From Megamonas sp. UBA1796 (GTDB lineage: Bacteria; Bacillota; Negativicutes; Selenomonadales; Selenomonadaceae): DNA of 64,000 bases. Positions 9,101-16,533 of this stretch are shown piece after piece. The notes beneath the pieces were generated by a model that did not search any database, was not told the DNA's origin, and saw only the letters and a program-made list of their open reading frames with translations. The stretch lies in assembly GCA_002319795.1 (NCBI GenBank), contig DCFU01000024.1, forward strand, positions 15,123 through 79,122, given 5' to 3'. How positions within the stretch are numbered: the first letter of the stretch is position 1; each line of letters begins with the position of its first letter. The translations under genes were made by a program, and so were the position numbers.

Positions 9101-9730
9101 CTGTCGGATGTGACTGGCAAGGTAACGCGTACAGCCGGCGAGAATGTCGGCAGCTACGATATCCTGCTGGGCAGCGGCGCGAAAGCAGGCAGTTATAACA
9201 TCAGCTATCCGCAGGGGAACAAAGCCTTTGTGATAAAGCCGGCGACGCTCCTCGTGCGCGTGGGTGATGTGACATGGCGTTGGACCGGGCAGGCCTACAG
9301 CGGCGGCAGCGTGACCTATAGCGGTTTCGTGAACGGTGATAAAGCCGCAGTGCTCACCGGCAGCCTCGTCTACAGCGGCAGCGCCCAGGGCACAAGCCGC
9401 GCAGGCAGCTACACCATCGACGCGGGCGGCCTCTCGGCGGGGAACTATAGCATCGTCTATGTTCCTGGTACATTGCACATCGTGTGGTCGCCAGATGCGG
9501 CCTATCTTGGCGCTGTGGGCAGTAAACGGCAGTCACCATGGAATCTTGCGGGCAGCAACCGCTTTACTGGCGTGCAGGCGGCACTTCCGCTGACCATCGT
9601 TTCGCCGGGCATCAATCGCACGGGCTATATCCCTTGGACAGCGGTCGTCCCTGCGGGTAAGAAGGAGCAGGAAAAAGTTGTTGAGAACACAGGGCCCGCA
9701 AAGCCGGATGCAGCCGCGGGCCAAGACTGA
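6170..9730 (+). CDS. Two-partner secretion exoprotein: filamentous haemagglutinin-type adhesin with GLUG and MBG repeats
   Basis: Large surface or secreted protein (1186 residues) exported by the preceding TpsB. A basic N-terminus and hydrophobic stretch ending in AGTAGA form the signal peptide. Residues about 37-160 are the TPS secretion domain, with the hallmark pattern DWQSFAIAKGETVRF, NRVTG and NQHGVLFAPGAQV. A Gly/Ser/Thr-rich beta-helix region follows to about 440. GLUG repeats (NVGGLVGWN, SNSYSTGSVSG) occupy about 640-780. From about 840, MBG-type beta-sandwich repeats (SKSYDGG, EKTYGQSNPM) extend almost to the end. ATG 6170 has GAGGG upstream; GTG 6146 would add eight residues ahead of the signal. 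There is no LPXTG motif, SLH domain or barrel anchor, so it is released or held by its transporter. It is a probable adhesin; the ligand is unknown. Confidence 0.9.
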   Translation: MQRKWRRKWQRKGSRQLLVPFAAVLLLYSIAGTAGANPSGGTVTSGAAAITAQGPAMTVAQSTDKVSIDWQSFAIAKGETVRFVQPGSHAVALNRVTGNNASAIYGTLNANGRVYLINQHGVLFAPGAQVNVGGLVASTLDIADRDFQKGNDSFSGTGTGSVVNQGNITAAHDVVLLGTVVKNEGIITAAAAGLGAGNKVRLDFNGDKLLRLTVDVGAAGGSAANSGRITADGGLVVMSAGTKDALLDTVVNNSGILRAQSIHKGNGVIRLEADTTQNSGILDASGKASGENGGTVKVLGDTVTLAQGTRIDVSGDAGGGTALVGGNFHGQGTEQRATHTAVAAGAVISADAVTSGSGGQAVVWSDGRTTFAGTITAQGGTSSGNGGNVETSGHTVEIGARARIDTRAAKGSTGSWLLDPVTLTVDGSNVGTYTGQLNTTNATMTTSGGDLSITVPVSWQTANTLALDSAGAIAISAPITANNGGLTVQAAGTITDTTSLAVHTFSLQSGTWQQNTSSLPAFSADNFQITGGTFLRVRGGDGSTHPYQIGDVYGLQGIGSTGLLGKSYALAGDIDASGTAAWNGGAGFVPLGDYSNKFTGNFDGQNHVIAGLTILRPAKNYVGLFGVASGGNIQNVGLTAVNVTGLNHVGILVGENYDPVSNSYSTGSVSGLSNVGGLVGWNVGGVAVSNCYSTSSVSGAYGNGNGDVGGLVGWNNGIVSNSYSMGSVSGDSNVGGLVGWNVSTVRNSYSTGSVSGNSFVGGLVGNMNGGGTVSDSYWDMDTSGQPTSAGGTRLPTVDMQTYQTFHDATWNISDIGGTNKVWRIYDGHSYPLLRSFLTPVTVSADSVSKSYDGGSNPAPANIRYTTSAGTTSTLSGILGGLTYGSDTSAGTHSLSGYYSTDQQGYDIRYAPQSVLTITPANVPTNPTNPKGPTTPVTPVEKRSLTITPVAQEKTYGQSNPMLRAAVTGGQGLASGDSLSDVTGKVTRTAGENVGSYDILLGSGAKAGSYNISYPQGNKAFVIKPATLLVRVGDVTWRWTGQAYSGGSVTYSGFVNGDKAAVLTGSLVYSGSAQGTSRAGSYTIDAGGLSAGNYSIVYVPGTLHIVWSPDAAYLGAVGSKRQSPWNLAGSNRFTGVQAALPLTIVSPGINRTGYIPWTAVVPAGKKEQEKVVENTGPAKPDAAAGQD
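8140..8505 (+). repeat. In-gene tandem GLUG-motif repeats
   Basis: About five imperfect units with a recurring pattern of AGCTACAGCACGGGCAGCG, then GTAGGCGGTCTGGTGGG, encode SNSYSTGSVSG and NVGGLVGWN. Nucleotide conservation between units is high enough for slippage or recombination to change copy number in frame. Confidence 0.75.
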
Positions 9731-9824
9731 AAATGGCTGGCACAGCGGACCTGCCGGGGCAGAAATATTAACATGGGTGGAGACTTTTAGTCTAAAGGCT
9801 AAGTAAAAGAAGATTTTATGGGAG

Positions 9825-9885
9825 AAAAACACCCCGAGGCGCAGCCAGCAGGATTGCTGAGGCGAAGCGGGGTGTTTTTGTTTTG
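9825..9885 (+). terminator. Terminator after the adhesin gene
   Basis: Arms 9825-9836 and 9868-9879 pair over 12 bp, with an internal small hairpin near 9846-9859. The run TTTTTGTTTTG follows. It also separates the adhesin from the AraC promoter. Confidence 0.8.
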
Positions 9886-9887
9886 TC

Positions 9888-9916
9888 TTGACATCGCAGA
9901 CTCTGCTCGCTAGTGT
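9888..9916 (+). promoter_or_regulatory. Predicted sigma-70-type promoter of the AraC-DMT operon
   Basis: TTGACA (9888-9893), a 17-bp spacer, then TAGTGT (9911-9916). The start codon is about 60 bases further on. Confidence 0.6.
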
Positions 9917-9977
9917 AATATCCTGCAAGAAAACTCCTGCCTGACATGCTATAATAGGCAAATGAGGAGGGGAGCCT

Positions 9978-10832
9978 ATGGATGCACAGGAGCGGCGATG
10001 TGTCTGCTATGACCGTGATTTACAGCTTGAAGCCTATAGCTTGCAGGGAGTCGTGCAAAAATTCCCCAGACATTTTCACGCATATTATGTAATCGGCTTT
10101 ATTGAGGACGGGCAGCGCCATCTTTGGTGTAATAATTGTGCGTTTGATTTAGGCGCGGGCACTTTGCTGTTGTTCAATCCGGAGGACAGCCACTGGTGTG
10201 CGCCCATCGAAGGTTCCGCTTTAGATTATCGGGCGATCAATATACGTCCGGAAATCATGGAGCAGGCGGCTCTGGAAATCACGGGCAGGGAATACCGGCC
10301 GTGTTTCACGCAGAATGTGGTAGAAAAAAGCGGAATTATGCAGTCGCTGCGGGATTTATATACAGCTGTCGTGCACCAGCGACCGCGGTTCGAGAAGCAG
10401 GAGCTGTTCTTTTTCTTATTGGAGCAGCTTTTGCAGGAATACAGCCTGCCGTTTGGGGAAACAGATCCGGTGGAGGCCGATAGTGAGCTCCGGAACCTTT
10501 GCGTTTATATGCAGGAGAATTTCGCCGGGGATATTTCTCTCGACGACCTGGCAGCTATGACAAGCTTCGGGAAGTCCTATCTGCTGCGGTCTTTTACGAA
10601 GCAAATGGGGATATCGCCATACCGTTATTTGCAGACGGTGCGTATCGGCAAGGCCAAAGAGCTGCTGGAACAGGGTTGTGCGCCCATTGAGACTGCGATG
10701 CGCACGGGCTTTTCCGATCAGAGCCATTTTTCCAACACATTTAAGACGTTCATCGGACTGACACCGAAGCAGTATCAAAAAATATTTATACCTGCTTCTT
10801 CTGTGGATGCTGCGAGAGGAGGCAGAAAATAG
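9978..10832 (+). CDS. AraC-family transcriptional regulator
   Basis: DNA-binding regulator of 284 residues. Residues about 15-150 are an AraC-type cupin ligand domain (HFHAYYVIGFIEDG, then GAGTLLLFNPEDSHWC). Residues about 170-275 carry the two helix-turn-helix units (ISLDDLAAMTSFGKSYLLRSFTKQ and then GFSDQSHFSNTFKTFIGLTPKQY, here read as two separate motifs). The ribosome site AGGAGGGGAG precedes the ATG. The gene is followed after two bases by a DMT-family exporter, whose ribosome site lies inside its last codons, so the pair is translationally coupled. Related AraC-DMT pairs usually control export of an amino acid or toxic metabolite; the effector here is unknown. Confidence 0.9.
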   Translation: MDAQERRCVCYDRDLQLEAYSLQGVVQKFPRHFHAYYVIGFIEDGQRHLWCNNCAFDLGAGTLLLFNPEDSHWCAPIEGSALDYRAINIRPEIMEQAALEITGREYRPCFTQNVVEKSGIMQSLRDLYTAVVHQRPRFEKQELFFFLLEQLLQEYSLPFGETDPVEADSELRNLCVYMQENFAGDISLDDLAAMTSFGKSYLLRSFTKQMGISPYRYLQTVRIGKAKELLEQGCAPIETAMRTGFSDQSHFSNTFKTFIGLTPKQYQKIFIPASSVDAARGGRK

Positions 10833-10834
10833 AA

Positions 10835-11773
10835 ATGGAACAAGAATCTTTATGGCGTGGGCATTTCTGCGCCATATTCACGATGCTGGTCTGGGGAACA
10901 ACCTATATTTCAACCAAAATCTTATTAGCGGATTTTCAGCCGGTTGAGATTTTGTTTTTTCGCTTTTTTATGGGCTTGCTGGTTTTATTTATCGTTTATC
11001 CGCGCCGCCTGCATGTAAAGGATAAGAGACAGGAACTGTTTTTTGCTCTGGCGGGATTATGCGGTATCTGTTTTTACTATTTACTGGAGAATATCGCGCT
11101 GACCTATACGATGGCTTCCAATGTCGGCGTACTTGTCTCTGTTACGCCGTTCTTTACGGCACTCTTGGCGCATTTCATTACGCGGGAGGACAGGCTGCGG
11201 CTGCGCTTTTTGCTGGGTTTTTTGGTGGCTATGGGGGGGATACTTCTTATCAGCTTCAATAGTGTACAGCTGGAAATCAATCCCTTGGGAGATTTTCTGG
11301 CATTGGCGGCGGCTTTTGTCTGGGCCTGTTATTCGCTGCTTACCAGAGAGCTTGCGGGCTATGGGTATAATACCATCCAGACGACACGCAGGGTTTTCAG
11401 CTATGGTTTGCTGTTTATGCTGCCATTTCTTTTCCTGTTTGATTTTCAGCTGGATTTGGAGCGTTTTGCCAGCCCGGTCAATCTATTCAATATTCTTTTC
11501 CTGGGGCTGGGAGCCTCGGCACTCTGTTTTGTTACCTGGGGCTACGCGGTCAGGCTGTTGGGCGCCGTGCAGACGAGCGCATATATCTACGCAGTGCCGG
11601 TGATTACAGTAGTGACTTCTGCCGTGGTACTGGGAGAAAACATTACGGGGCTTGCTGTAGCCGGTACTCTTTTGACATTGGCAGGACTCCTGTTGTCGGA
11701 GGGCAGGTTGCCGGTGAGGGGCTGCAAAACGGTGTATAAAAGTCAAAAGCATAGGCAGTCCCTGCGGGGATAA
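10835..11773 (+). CDS. EamA/DMT-superfamily transporter
   Basis: Inner-membrane permease with ten predicted helices in two EamA repeats (about 10-140 and 150-290). Typical features are the early AIFTMLVWGTTYISTK, a proline-containing TPFFTAL segment at the end of repeat one, and ENITGLAVAGTLLTLAGLLL at the end of repeat two. The length, 312 residues, is normal. Start ATG 10835 follows GAGGAGG in the 3' end of the regulator gene. Family members export amino acids, nucleobases or drugs; the substrate cannot be read from sequence. A clear hairpin terminator follows at 11798. Confidence 0.88.
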   Translation: MEQESLWRGHFCAIFTMLVWGTTYISTKILLADFQPVEILFFRFFMGLLVLFIVYPRRLHVKDKRQELFFALAGLCGICFYYLLENIALTYTMASNVGVLVSVTPFFTALLAHFITREDRLRLRFLLGFLVAMGGILLISFNSVQLEINPLGDFLALAAAFVWACYSLLTRELAGYGYNTIQTTRRVFSYGLLFMLPFLFLFDFQLDLERFASPVNLFNILFLGLGASALCFVTWGYAVRLLGAVQTSAYIYAVPVITVVTSAVVLGENITGLAVAGTLLTLAGLLLSEGRLPVRGCKTVYKSQKHRQSLRG

Positions 11774-11797
11774 AACGGACGATATGACGGATGGGGT

Positions 11798-11841
11798 GCT
11801 CTCCGGGCAGCAGATTCTTGCAGCCTGGGGAGCTTTATTTT
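11798..11841 (+). terminator. Terminator of the AraC-DMT operon
   Basis: Arms 11798-11808 and 11823-11833 pair over 11 bp including two G-U pairs; TTTATTTTG follows. The 190 bases from here to the next gene show no recognised riboswitch. Confidence 0.7.
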
Positions 11842-12032
11842 GCCTCGTATACAGATCGGTGCTGCAAGCCGACGCGGTTTTAGGCAAGTTTGGGCTGCGA
11901 TAGGGGAACTGAACGCTCAACCTGCTGTGATACGACAGGGACTTTTTTGTTAGAAATAGCCTCTTGCACATATAGGAAAAGTATCATATAGTAAGTGGGT
12001 ATCTTAGTTTATTGAAGAAGGAGTGTCTCTCT

Positions 12033-12542
12033 ATGGTATCTTTTTTGTCTGTTCGTAGTCTGTGCATGACAGCCGTTATGACGGCGTTCATCTGCATTAT
12101 GACGGTGGTTCCCCGTATTCCCATACCGCTGGGCTATGCGCATCTGGGGGATGCGGCGATTTTTCTGGCGGTGCTTTATACGGGGCGGCGCGAAGGCGCG
12201 CTGGCGGCAAGTATTGGGTCGGCTTTGGCAGATTTCCTGGGAGGGTTCCCCATATGGATCGTGCCGACGCTCATCATTAAATATATCATGGCAGAGATTG
12301 TCTGGAATGCCTCCGGGAGGCAAGGGCAGGGAACGCTGCTGTCCGCACGGACCTTCATTGGCTTTTGCCTGTCGGCACTCTGGATGGTCTTTAGCTATAC
12401 GGCTGCCGGTGCTGTGCTCTATGGCGGCATCGAGGCGGGGCTGACTTCGACACCGGGTTTGCTGCTGGAAGGAGTCGTGAACATACTGGCGGCTTTCGCC
12501 GCTGTGGGCCTTCTCTCGAAGACTGGACTGCGCCGCCTTTGA
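12033..12542 (+). CDS. ECF transporter S component (substrate-binding membrane subunit)
   Basis: 169-residue integral membrane protein with five to six helices. It fits the ECF S-component family: N-terminal MTAFICIMTVVPRIPIP, the conserved YAHLGDAAIFLAVLYTG stretch, then GGFPIWIVPTLIIKY. It would capture a vitamin or related micronutrient and work with an ECF energising module (EcfA/A'/T) encoded elsewhere, since none is present here. Start: ATG 12033 has GAAGAAGGAG nine bases upstream; TTG at 12012 lies upstream of that ribosome site and is unlikely. The substrate is not readable; the group resembles PF07155-type S components, annotated variously as riboflavin-, pyrimidine- or unknown-vitamin-specific. 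Confidence 0.82.
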   Translation: MVSFLSVRSLCMTAVMTAFICIMTVVPRIPIPLGYAHLGDAAIFLAVLYTGRREGALAASIGSALADFLGGFPIWIVPTLIIKYIMAEIVWNASGRQGQGTLLSARTFIGFCLSALWMVFSYTAAGAVLYGGIEAGLTSTPGLLLEGVVNILAAFAAVGLLSKTGLRRL

Positions 12543-12580
12543 AGGAGATGCAGTCCAGTCTCCATCGTGTTGTATTTTTT
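12521..12580 (+). terminator. Possible terminator at the end of the S-component gene
   Basis: A perfect 11-bp stem (12521-12531 with 12550-12560) starts within the last codons; a T-rich run ends at 12580 after a 13-nt gap. That gap is longer than usual, so efficiency is uncertain. Confidence 0.45.
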
Positions 12581-12725
12581 ACAGCAAGTCGCCGGGAAGT
12601 ACTTCGTATGATGGGCTGCCGGTGTTTCGACGCAGGTGGTTCTTTTAGGACTCCTTGGCGGGCAGATTTTTTCTTATAACTATTCCATGAAGCATCGTGA
12701 ATGAACATGGTGTCAGTCCTGCGGC

Positions 12726-12779
12726 AAAAGCCCGGCCTTCTGTTGAAGATACCGGGCTTTTCTGTATGGCTGTTTTTTT
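12726..12779 (+). terminator. Hairpin between S component and acetyltransferase
   Basis: Arms 12726-12735 and 12752-12761 pair perfectly and an inner CTTC/GAAG stem extends the hairpin. A seven-T run sits at 12773-12779. It lies between convergent genes and may act as a back-up terminator. Confidence 0.45.
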
Positions 12780-12841
12780 GCGTTGTATGGCATTGCTGCG
12801 ATTGTCATAGAATGATTCTGCATATTGGGATGGGTTTGCGG

Positions 12842-13486
12842 TTACCGGAGATTGTAACGGAAACGTTCCTCGTCCTCCGGCAGGAAGAGGCCCTTCTTGG
12901 TATCCTTTTCGGTAATCGGCCGCAGCGGACGGCAGGGGACACCGGCTGCGAGCCAGCCAGCGGGTATATCCTTCGTTACGACGCTGCCGGCGCCGATTAC
13001 CGTGCCTGTGCCGATATGTGTGCCGCCAAGTACGCTGACATTGGCGGCCAGCCAGACATTGTCCTCAATATGGATTTCTTCGGCATACTCTGCGAACATT
13101 GTACGATTCCCCTCGTCATCAAGCCCCAGACGTTCCTGTGCAAGCAGCGGGTGCGTAGTTGCGAGCAGTGAGACATTTGGGCCGCAGGCGATGTTGTTCC
13201 CCAGGAAGATACGCGCATCATCCATAACCGTCAGATTGAAGTTCGCAAAAAAGTTATCACCGATAAAGGTATGACAGCCATAGTTGAACTGGACAGGTCC
13301 CTGGAAGCGGCAATATCTGCCTAAGGAACCGAGGATTTCAGCGAGAATTTCTGCCCGCCCCGGGTCGTATTCGTCCATGGCATTGAAGCGTTGGCAGGCA
13401 GTATGGGCTTTGTGCTTGATTGCTAAAAGTTCCGGGTTGCCAGCGAAAAAAATACGGCCGGCAAAGATTTTTTCTTCTTCCGTCAT
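12842..13486 (-). CDS. Maltose/galactoside O-acetyltransferase family protein (LacA/Maa-like)
   Basis: Cytoplasmic acetyl-CoA-dependent O-acetyltransferase of 214 residues. It has the Mac domain (MTEEEKIFAGRIFFAG) followed by left-handed beta-helix hexapeptide repeats (FIGDNFFANFNLTVMDDARIF split over several coils) and the catalytic His region ATTHPLLA. The terminal loop IGAGSVVTKDIPAGWLAAGVP is typical of the LacA/Maa group. Start: ATG 13486 has AAGGAAGTG at good spacing; upstream in-frame codons give no better site. Substrates in this family are hexoses and thiogalactosides, and the physiological acceptor is often unknown. It is transcribed from its own promoter at 13621-13649, which is overlapped by a palindrome. 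Confidence 0.87.
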   Translation of the reverse strand: MTEEEKIFAGRIFFAGNPELLAIKHKAHTACQRFNAMDEYDPGRAEILAEILGSLGRYCRFQGPVQFNYGCHTFIGDNFFANFNLTVMDDARIFLGNNIACGPNVSLLATTHPLLAQERLGLDDEGNRTMFAEYAEEIHIEDNVWLAANVSVLGGTHIGTGTVIGAGSVVTKDIPAGWLAAGVPCRPLRPITEKDTKKGLFLPEDEERFRYNLR

Positions 13487-13620
13487 AAACAACACTTCCT
13501 TTTTATGGTTCTTCCTGCAAGGCAGCCTGTACGGCTGCAGCGGCATGGATTGCTGTACTCAGCAGGCCAATCGTTTTCATTTGCAGCAGCTCTTTTCCTG
13601 ATTTTTTGTGCTATATTCGT

Positions 13621-13649
13621 AGTGTAGCATAGGAAAGTACGCCATACAA
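13621..13649 (-). promoter_or_regulatory. Predicted promoter of the acetyltransferase gene
   Basis: On the minus strand TTGTAT (13644-13649), a 17-bp spacer and TACACT (13621-13626). The -35 box lies inside one arm of the 13637-13670 palindrome. Confidence 0.5.
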
Positions 13650-13670
13650 TACTTATATTGTATGGCGTAC
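13637..13670. repeat. Perfect 14-bp inverted repeat, candidate operator
   Basis: Arms 13637-13650 and 13657-13670 are exact complements around a 6-nt centre. It begins two bases after the MocR stop codon. Only TTTCC follows on the minus strand, so a terminator role is weak. Overlap with the acetyltransferase -35 box favours an operator. Confidence 0.6.
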
Positions 13671-13672
13671 AA

Positions 13673-15073
13673 TTATTCTGTGCAGTATTCATCGAGTAGT
13701 TTTTTCAGGATAAGGAGTCCCTGTACAAGCTCCGCGTGTGTCCTTGGCGCCGTTATAGCGATGCGCACGGCATGGGCAGGCGAGGTGGTGCCGAGAGCAA
13801 AGCGTTCGGCACCGTAGACTTGTACGCCGCGGGAGAGAGCTTCACGTTCAAATAGGCTGCTTCTGGGACCTTTTTTTGGTAGATGCAGCCAGCGGAATAT
13901 AGCGGTATCTTCCCCGTCACATGAGAAGGAAGCAAGATATTTTTTGACGAGCTGGCTTCTCAGTCGCGTCTCTTTTTGGTGGTCGGCGACGATTTCCCAG
14001 GCTGTGCCTGATACAATCAAACGTGCGGCCAGTTCGCTCATGAGCGGCGATACAGTTACCGAGGTATTGTACAGAGCGCTGGTGACTGTATCGTGATAGG
14101 GCGGTGGAACGTGCATATATGCCAGCCGGAGCCCCGGCGCGATGGCCTTGGAGAGGCCTGCGATGAAAAAGGTCTGCGCAGGCAGAAGACTGGCGAGCGG
14201 CGGTTCTATTTGCTGGCATAGGAGATTGTAGGAGGCGTCTTCGATGATTTTCAGCTTGTATTTCCGCGCCAGCCGTGCGATGCGCTCTTTGGCGGCGCAG
14301 CACATGGTATGTGTGGTCGGATTCTGGCTTTGGGGCATGAGATACAGACCTTTCAGATGCGATGTCCGGCAGGCATAGTCCAGAGCGTCCTCGTCCATTT
14401 CATTTTTGCAGTGCGGGATAGGAACGAGCCGGATACCAAGCATAGCGGCCGCTGTTTTAAGCCCCGGATAGGTTTCGGGATCTGCGCCGAGAGCGTCTCC
14501 ACGTGCACAGCTGGCGAGCAGGGCAGCTGTGAGCGCATTTTGTCCGCCGCTGGTCAGGAACACATCCCTTGGCGAGACGGAGAATCCTTCCCGTTCGATG
14601 AACATGGCACCCGCCTTACGGTGCCAGAGCATGTCTGCTTCGGTGCCATAGTCGAGCCATTTGGCGTATCCGGGCTCGGACAACATAGCAGTGAGCTGTT
14701 CGCGCACTGGCTCATAGGACACATTGTCGGGGCGGGTGGCCCCGAGGGAAATGATATGGGGATTTTTCCATTCATCGGGCCAGAGATACATATTACTGAG
14801 CGCGTCGTAGGATACACAGGTGCCGCTGCCAACTGTCGCGTGCAGGAGCCCCTTGAGCGTGCAGAGCTTGAACGCCTTGGTGATGGTGCTCAGGTTGACA
14901 TCGAGATAGTCTGCGAGCTCACGTTGTGGCGGCAGTTTTGTACCCGGGCGGAGTATACCCCGGCGGATGTCGTTTTCCAGTTGTAAGGCCAGGCTCTTAT
15001 AAAGAGACGCGGCGTGTTTTTCTATTTGGGGATGCCAGCTCATAGGATAATTTTCAAAGGAATTTACCGGCAT
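13673..15073 (-). CDS. MocR-family regulator (GntR helix-turn-helix fused to class I aminotransferase domain)
   Basis: PLP-dependent transcription factor of 466 residues. Residues about 20-90 are a GntR-type winged helix (SLALQLENDIRRGILRPGTKLP split, then QRELADYLDVNLSTITKAFK). Residues about 110-460 are an aminotransferase fold with the PLP lysine at Lys309 in GLSKAIAPGLRL, the Asp of IIEDASYN and the arginine near the C-terminus (VRIAIT). Start: ATG 15073 has AAGGAGG eight bases upstream. It lies 27 bases after the PhzF gene on the same strand, so the two are probably co-transcribed. MocR proteins usually regulate vitamin B6, GABA, taurine or amino acid genes; the target here is unknown, with the adjacent palindrome as a candidate site. 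Confidence 0.9.
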   Translation of the reverse strand: MPVNSFENYPMSWHPQIEKHAASLYKSLALQLENDIRRGILRPGTKLPPQRELADYLDVNLSTITKAFKLCTLKGLLHATVGSGTCVSYDALSNMYLWPDEWKNPHIISLGATRPDNVSYEPVREQLTAMLSEPGYAKWLDYGTEADMLWHRKAGAMFIEREGFSVSPRDVFLTSGGQNALTAALLASCARGDALGADPETYPGLKTAAAMLGIRLVPIPHCKNEMDEDALDYACRTSHLKGLYLMPQSQNPTTHTMCCAAKERIARLARKYKLKIIEDASYNLLCQQIEPPLASLLPAQTFFIAGLSKAIAPGLRLAYMHVPPPYHDTVTSALYNTSVTVSPLMSELAARLIVSGTAWEIVADHQKETRLRSQLVKKYLASFSCDGEDTAIFRWLHLPKKGPRSSLFEREALSRGVQVYGAERFALGTTSPAHAVRIAITAPRTHAELVQGLLILKKLLDEYCTE

Positions 15074-15100
15074 GCTGCGCCTCCTTGCTGCGAAATCATT

Positions 15101-16015
15101 TTATTTATCATCCAAATGGAGCTCTGTATGGAAGACGATGACAGCGTTTCCGGAAATGCAGACTTTTTGGGGGATGCGGTCTTTGACGGATACTTCGACT
15201 TTGACTGTTCCGGCCCGGCCGATGGCCTCGCCCTGTCTGGCGGTAAAACGGAATCGAGCATCTTCGGCGGGGGCATATTCGTAACGCACCAGATAGGCAC
15301 CTAAAGGACCATTGGCGTTGCCTGTTACGGGGTCCTCGGCGATGCCGATAGCGGGTGCGAACATGCGCCCATGAACCAGAATATCCGAATCGGGGTGCAG
15401 GGTAAAGACATAAAAACCATTGCAGCCGATTTGCCGGCTGATCTGTGCCAAGGCTTCCAGCCCGGGCTGCAATGTGTCTAAGAGTTTCCTGCTCCGGATG
15501 CCGACCATGACCTTTGAGTGACCAGTGGAGACAATCTGGATTGGCAACGCAGATGGAGAAATCAGATCCTCCGGTTGTATGCCCAAAGCGCATAGCAATT
15601 GTGCCATGGTTTGTCCCGATAGTATGCTGCCGAATTCGATAGCGCCCTGGGTCATTTGGATATGGTAATCGTCACCTTCAGGCAGAATATCCACGGGCAG
15701 GATTCCTGCTTTGGTTTTTTGCCGGATGCACTGTCTGCCCAGCCCTAGTTCACGGGCACGGACATAATGGGCAGCAATCGTAGCATGTCCGCAGATCGGA
15801 ACTTCCTGCAGCGGTGTAAAGAAACGTATGGCAACATCATGTGTTTGTTCCTGCGTGGGAAACAGGAAGGCGGTCTCAGAATTGTTGAATTCCCGAGCGA
15901 TTTTTTGCATTTCGGTGTCCTGCAGACCGGTGGCGTCGAGCACCACACCGGCAGGATTGCCGGAAAATTTTTCCCTTGTAAAGGAGTCTACCTGATAACA
16001 TTGGTATGTACGCAT
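15101..16015 (-). CDS. PhzF-family epimerase/isomerase
   Basis: Cytoplasmic enzyme of the diaminopimelate-epimerase-fold PhzF family, 304 residues. The N-terminus is typical (YQVDSFTREKFSGNPAGVVL), with catalytic Glu47 in FNNSETAFL, the conserved CGHATIAAHYV and, in the second half, EDPVTGNANGPLGAYL. Most homologues outside phenazine clusters have no known substrate, and no other phenazine gene is present here, so phenazine synthesis is not supported. ATG 16015 is preceded by GGAGGAAAA. The divergent HxlR regulator at 16148 shares its upstream region and probably controls it; MocR is downstream in the same transcript. Confidence 0.9.
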   Translation of the reverse strand: MRTYQCYQVDSFTREKFSGNPAGVVLDATGLQDTEMQKIAREFNNSETAFLFPTQEQTHDVAIRFFTPLQEVPICGHATIAAHYVRARELGLGRQCIRQKTKAGILPVDILPEGDDYHIQMTQGAIEFGSILSGQTMAQLLCALGIQPEDLISPSALPIQIVSTGHSKVMVGIRSRKLLDTLQPGLEALAQISRQIGCNGFYVFTLHPDSDILVHGRMFAPAIGIAEDPVTGNANGPLGAYLVRYEYAPAEDARFRFTARQGEAIGRAGTVKVEVSVKDRIPQKVCISGNAVIVFHTELHLDDK

Positions 16016-16091
16016 GGTTTTTCCTCCTGTTGCTTATTGTTATATTCCCTGACAAGAATTATAATACGAGTGTGAAAATAAGAGAAGACGG

Positions 16092-16110
16092 CACTTTTCG
16101 GTTAGATACT
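16092..16110 (+). promoter_or_regulatory. Candidate HxlR operator, copy 1
   Basis: A 19-bp element, CACTTTT followed by five bases and AGATACT. It matches 16 of 19 positions of the element at 31780-31798, which precedes the second HxlR gene. Here it lies between phzF-like and HxlR genes, 37 bases upstream of the HxlR start. Confidence 0.5.
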
Positions 16111-16147
16111 TACCGTTTTGTGTGTATAGGCCAGAGAGGATATATTT

Positions 16148-16504
16148 ATGAGCACAGATGATTTTTCATTGGAATTTTATCGTTTAGAGGAACGCCGCAG
16201 GGATTTTCATTGCTCGCTGGGATTTGCTATGACGGTTATTGGCAGTAAATGGCGCGCAATCATTCTTTGGAATATCCTGCAGGAAGCACGGATACGTTAT
16301 GGAAAGCTGAAAAGGGAAATTCCCCATATCAGTCATAAGATTTTATCGCACGAATTGAAATGTCTGGAACTGGATCATATGATCGTGAGAATTCCTTATC
16401 CGACGGTTCCGCCAAAAGTTGAATATGAAGCGACGGCTAAGGGAGAATCCCTCAGAGATATTTTGACAGCCTTATGTCTTTGGGGAAAAAGATACATGGA
16501 CTAA
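16148..16504 (+). CDS. HxlR-family transcriptional regulator
   Basis: 118-residue winged-helix regulator. The typical HxlR signature is present: a Cys early in the protein (FHCSLGFAMTVIGSKWRAIILW), the recognition region GKLKREIPHISHKILSHELKCLE, and the wing PPKVEYEATAKGESL. Cys residues close to this position sense electrophiles or oxidants in characterised members such as YodB. Ribosome site AGAGAGGA precedes ATG 16148. It is transcribed away from the PhzF-family gene, which is its most likely target. A 19-bp element upstream also occurs before the other HxlR gene in this window (31818), suggesting that the two paralogues recognise related sites. Confidence 0.9.
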   Translation: MSTDDFSLEFYRLEERRRDFHCSLGFAMTVIGSKWRAIILWNILQEARIRYGKLKREIPHISHKILSHELKCLELDHMIVRIPYPTVPPKVEYEATAKGESLRDILTALCLWGKRYMD

Positions 16505-16533
16505 TATTGGTGAGGTTTATGGTAACGGATGTG

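Noticed and set aside
11842..12032. Possible riboswitch upstream of the ECF S component
   Set aside because: I compared by eye with THF, TPP, cobalamin and preQ1 patterns and found no conserved core; the visible hairpin at 11798 terminates the upstream gene.
12701..13171. Plus-strand frame of 156 codons overlapping the acetyltransferase end
   Set aside because: Begins in an intergenic hairpin region and runs antisense into a clear LacA/Maa gene; composition is not protein-like.
14309..14986. Plus-strand frame of 225 codons opposite the MocR gene
   Set aside because: Antisense shadow; MocR motifs, including the PLP lysine, are intact on the minus strand.
15101..16015. Phenazine biosynthesis
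   Set aside because: Only a PhzF-family member is present; no phzA/B/D/E/G, and the family is widespread outside phenazine producers.
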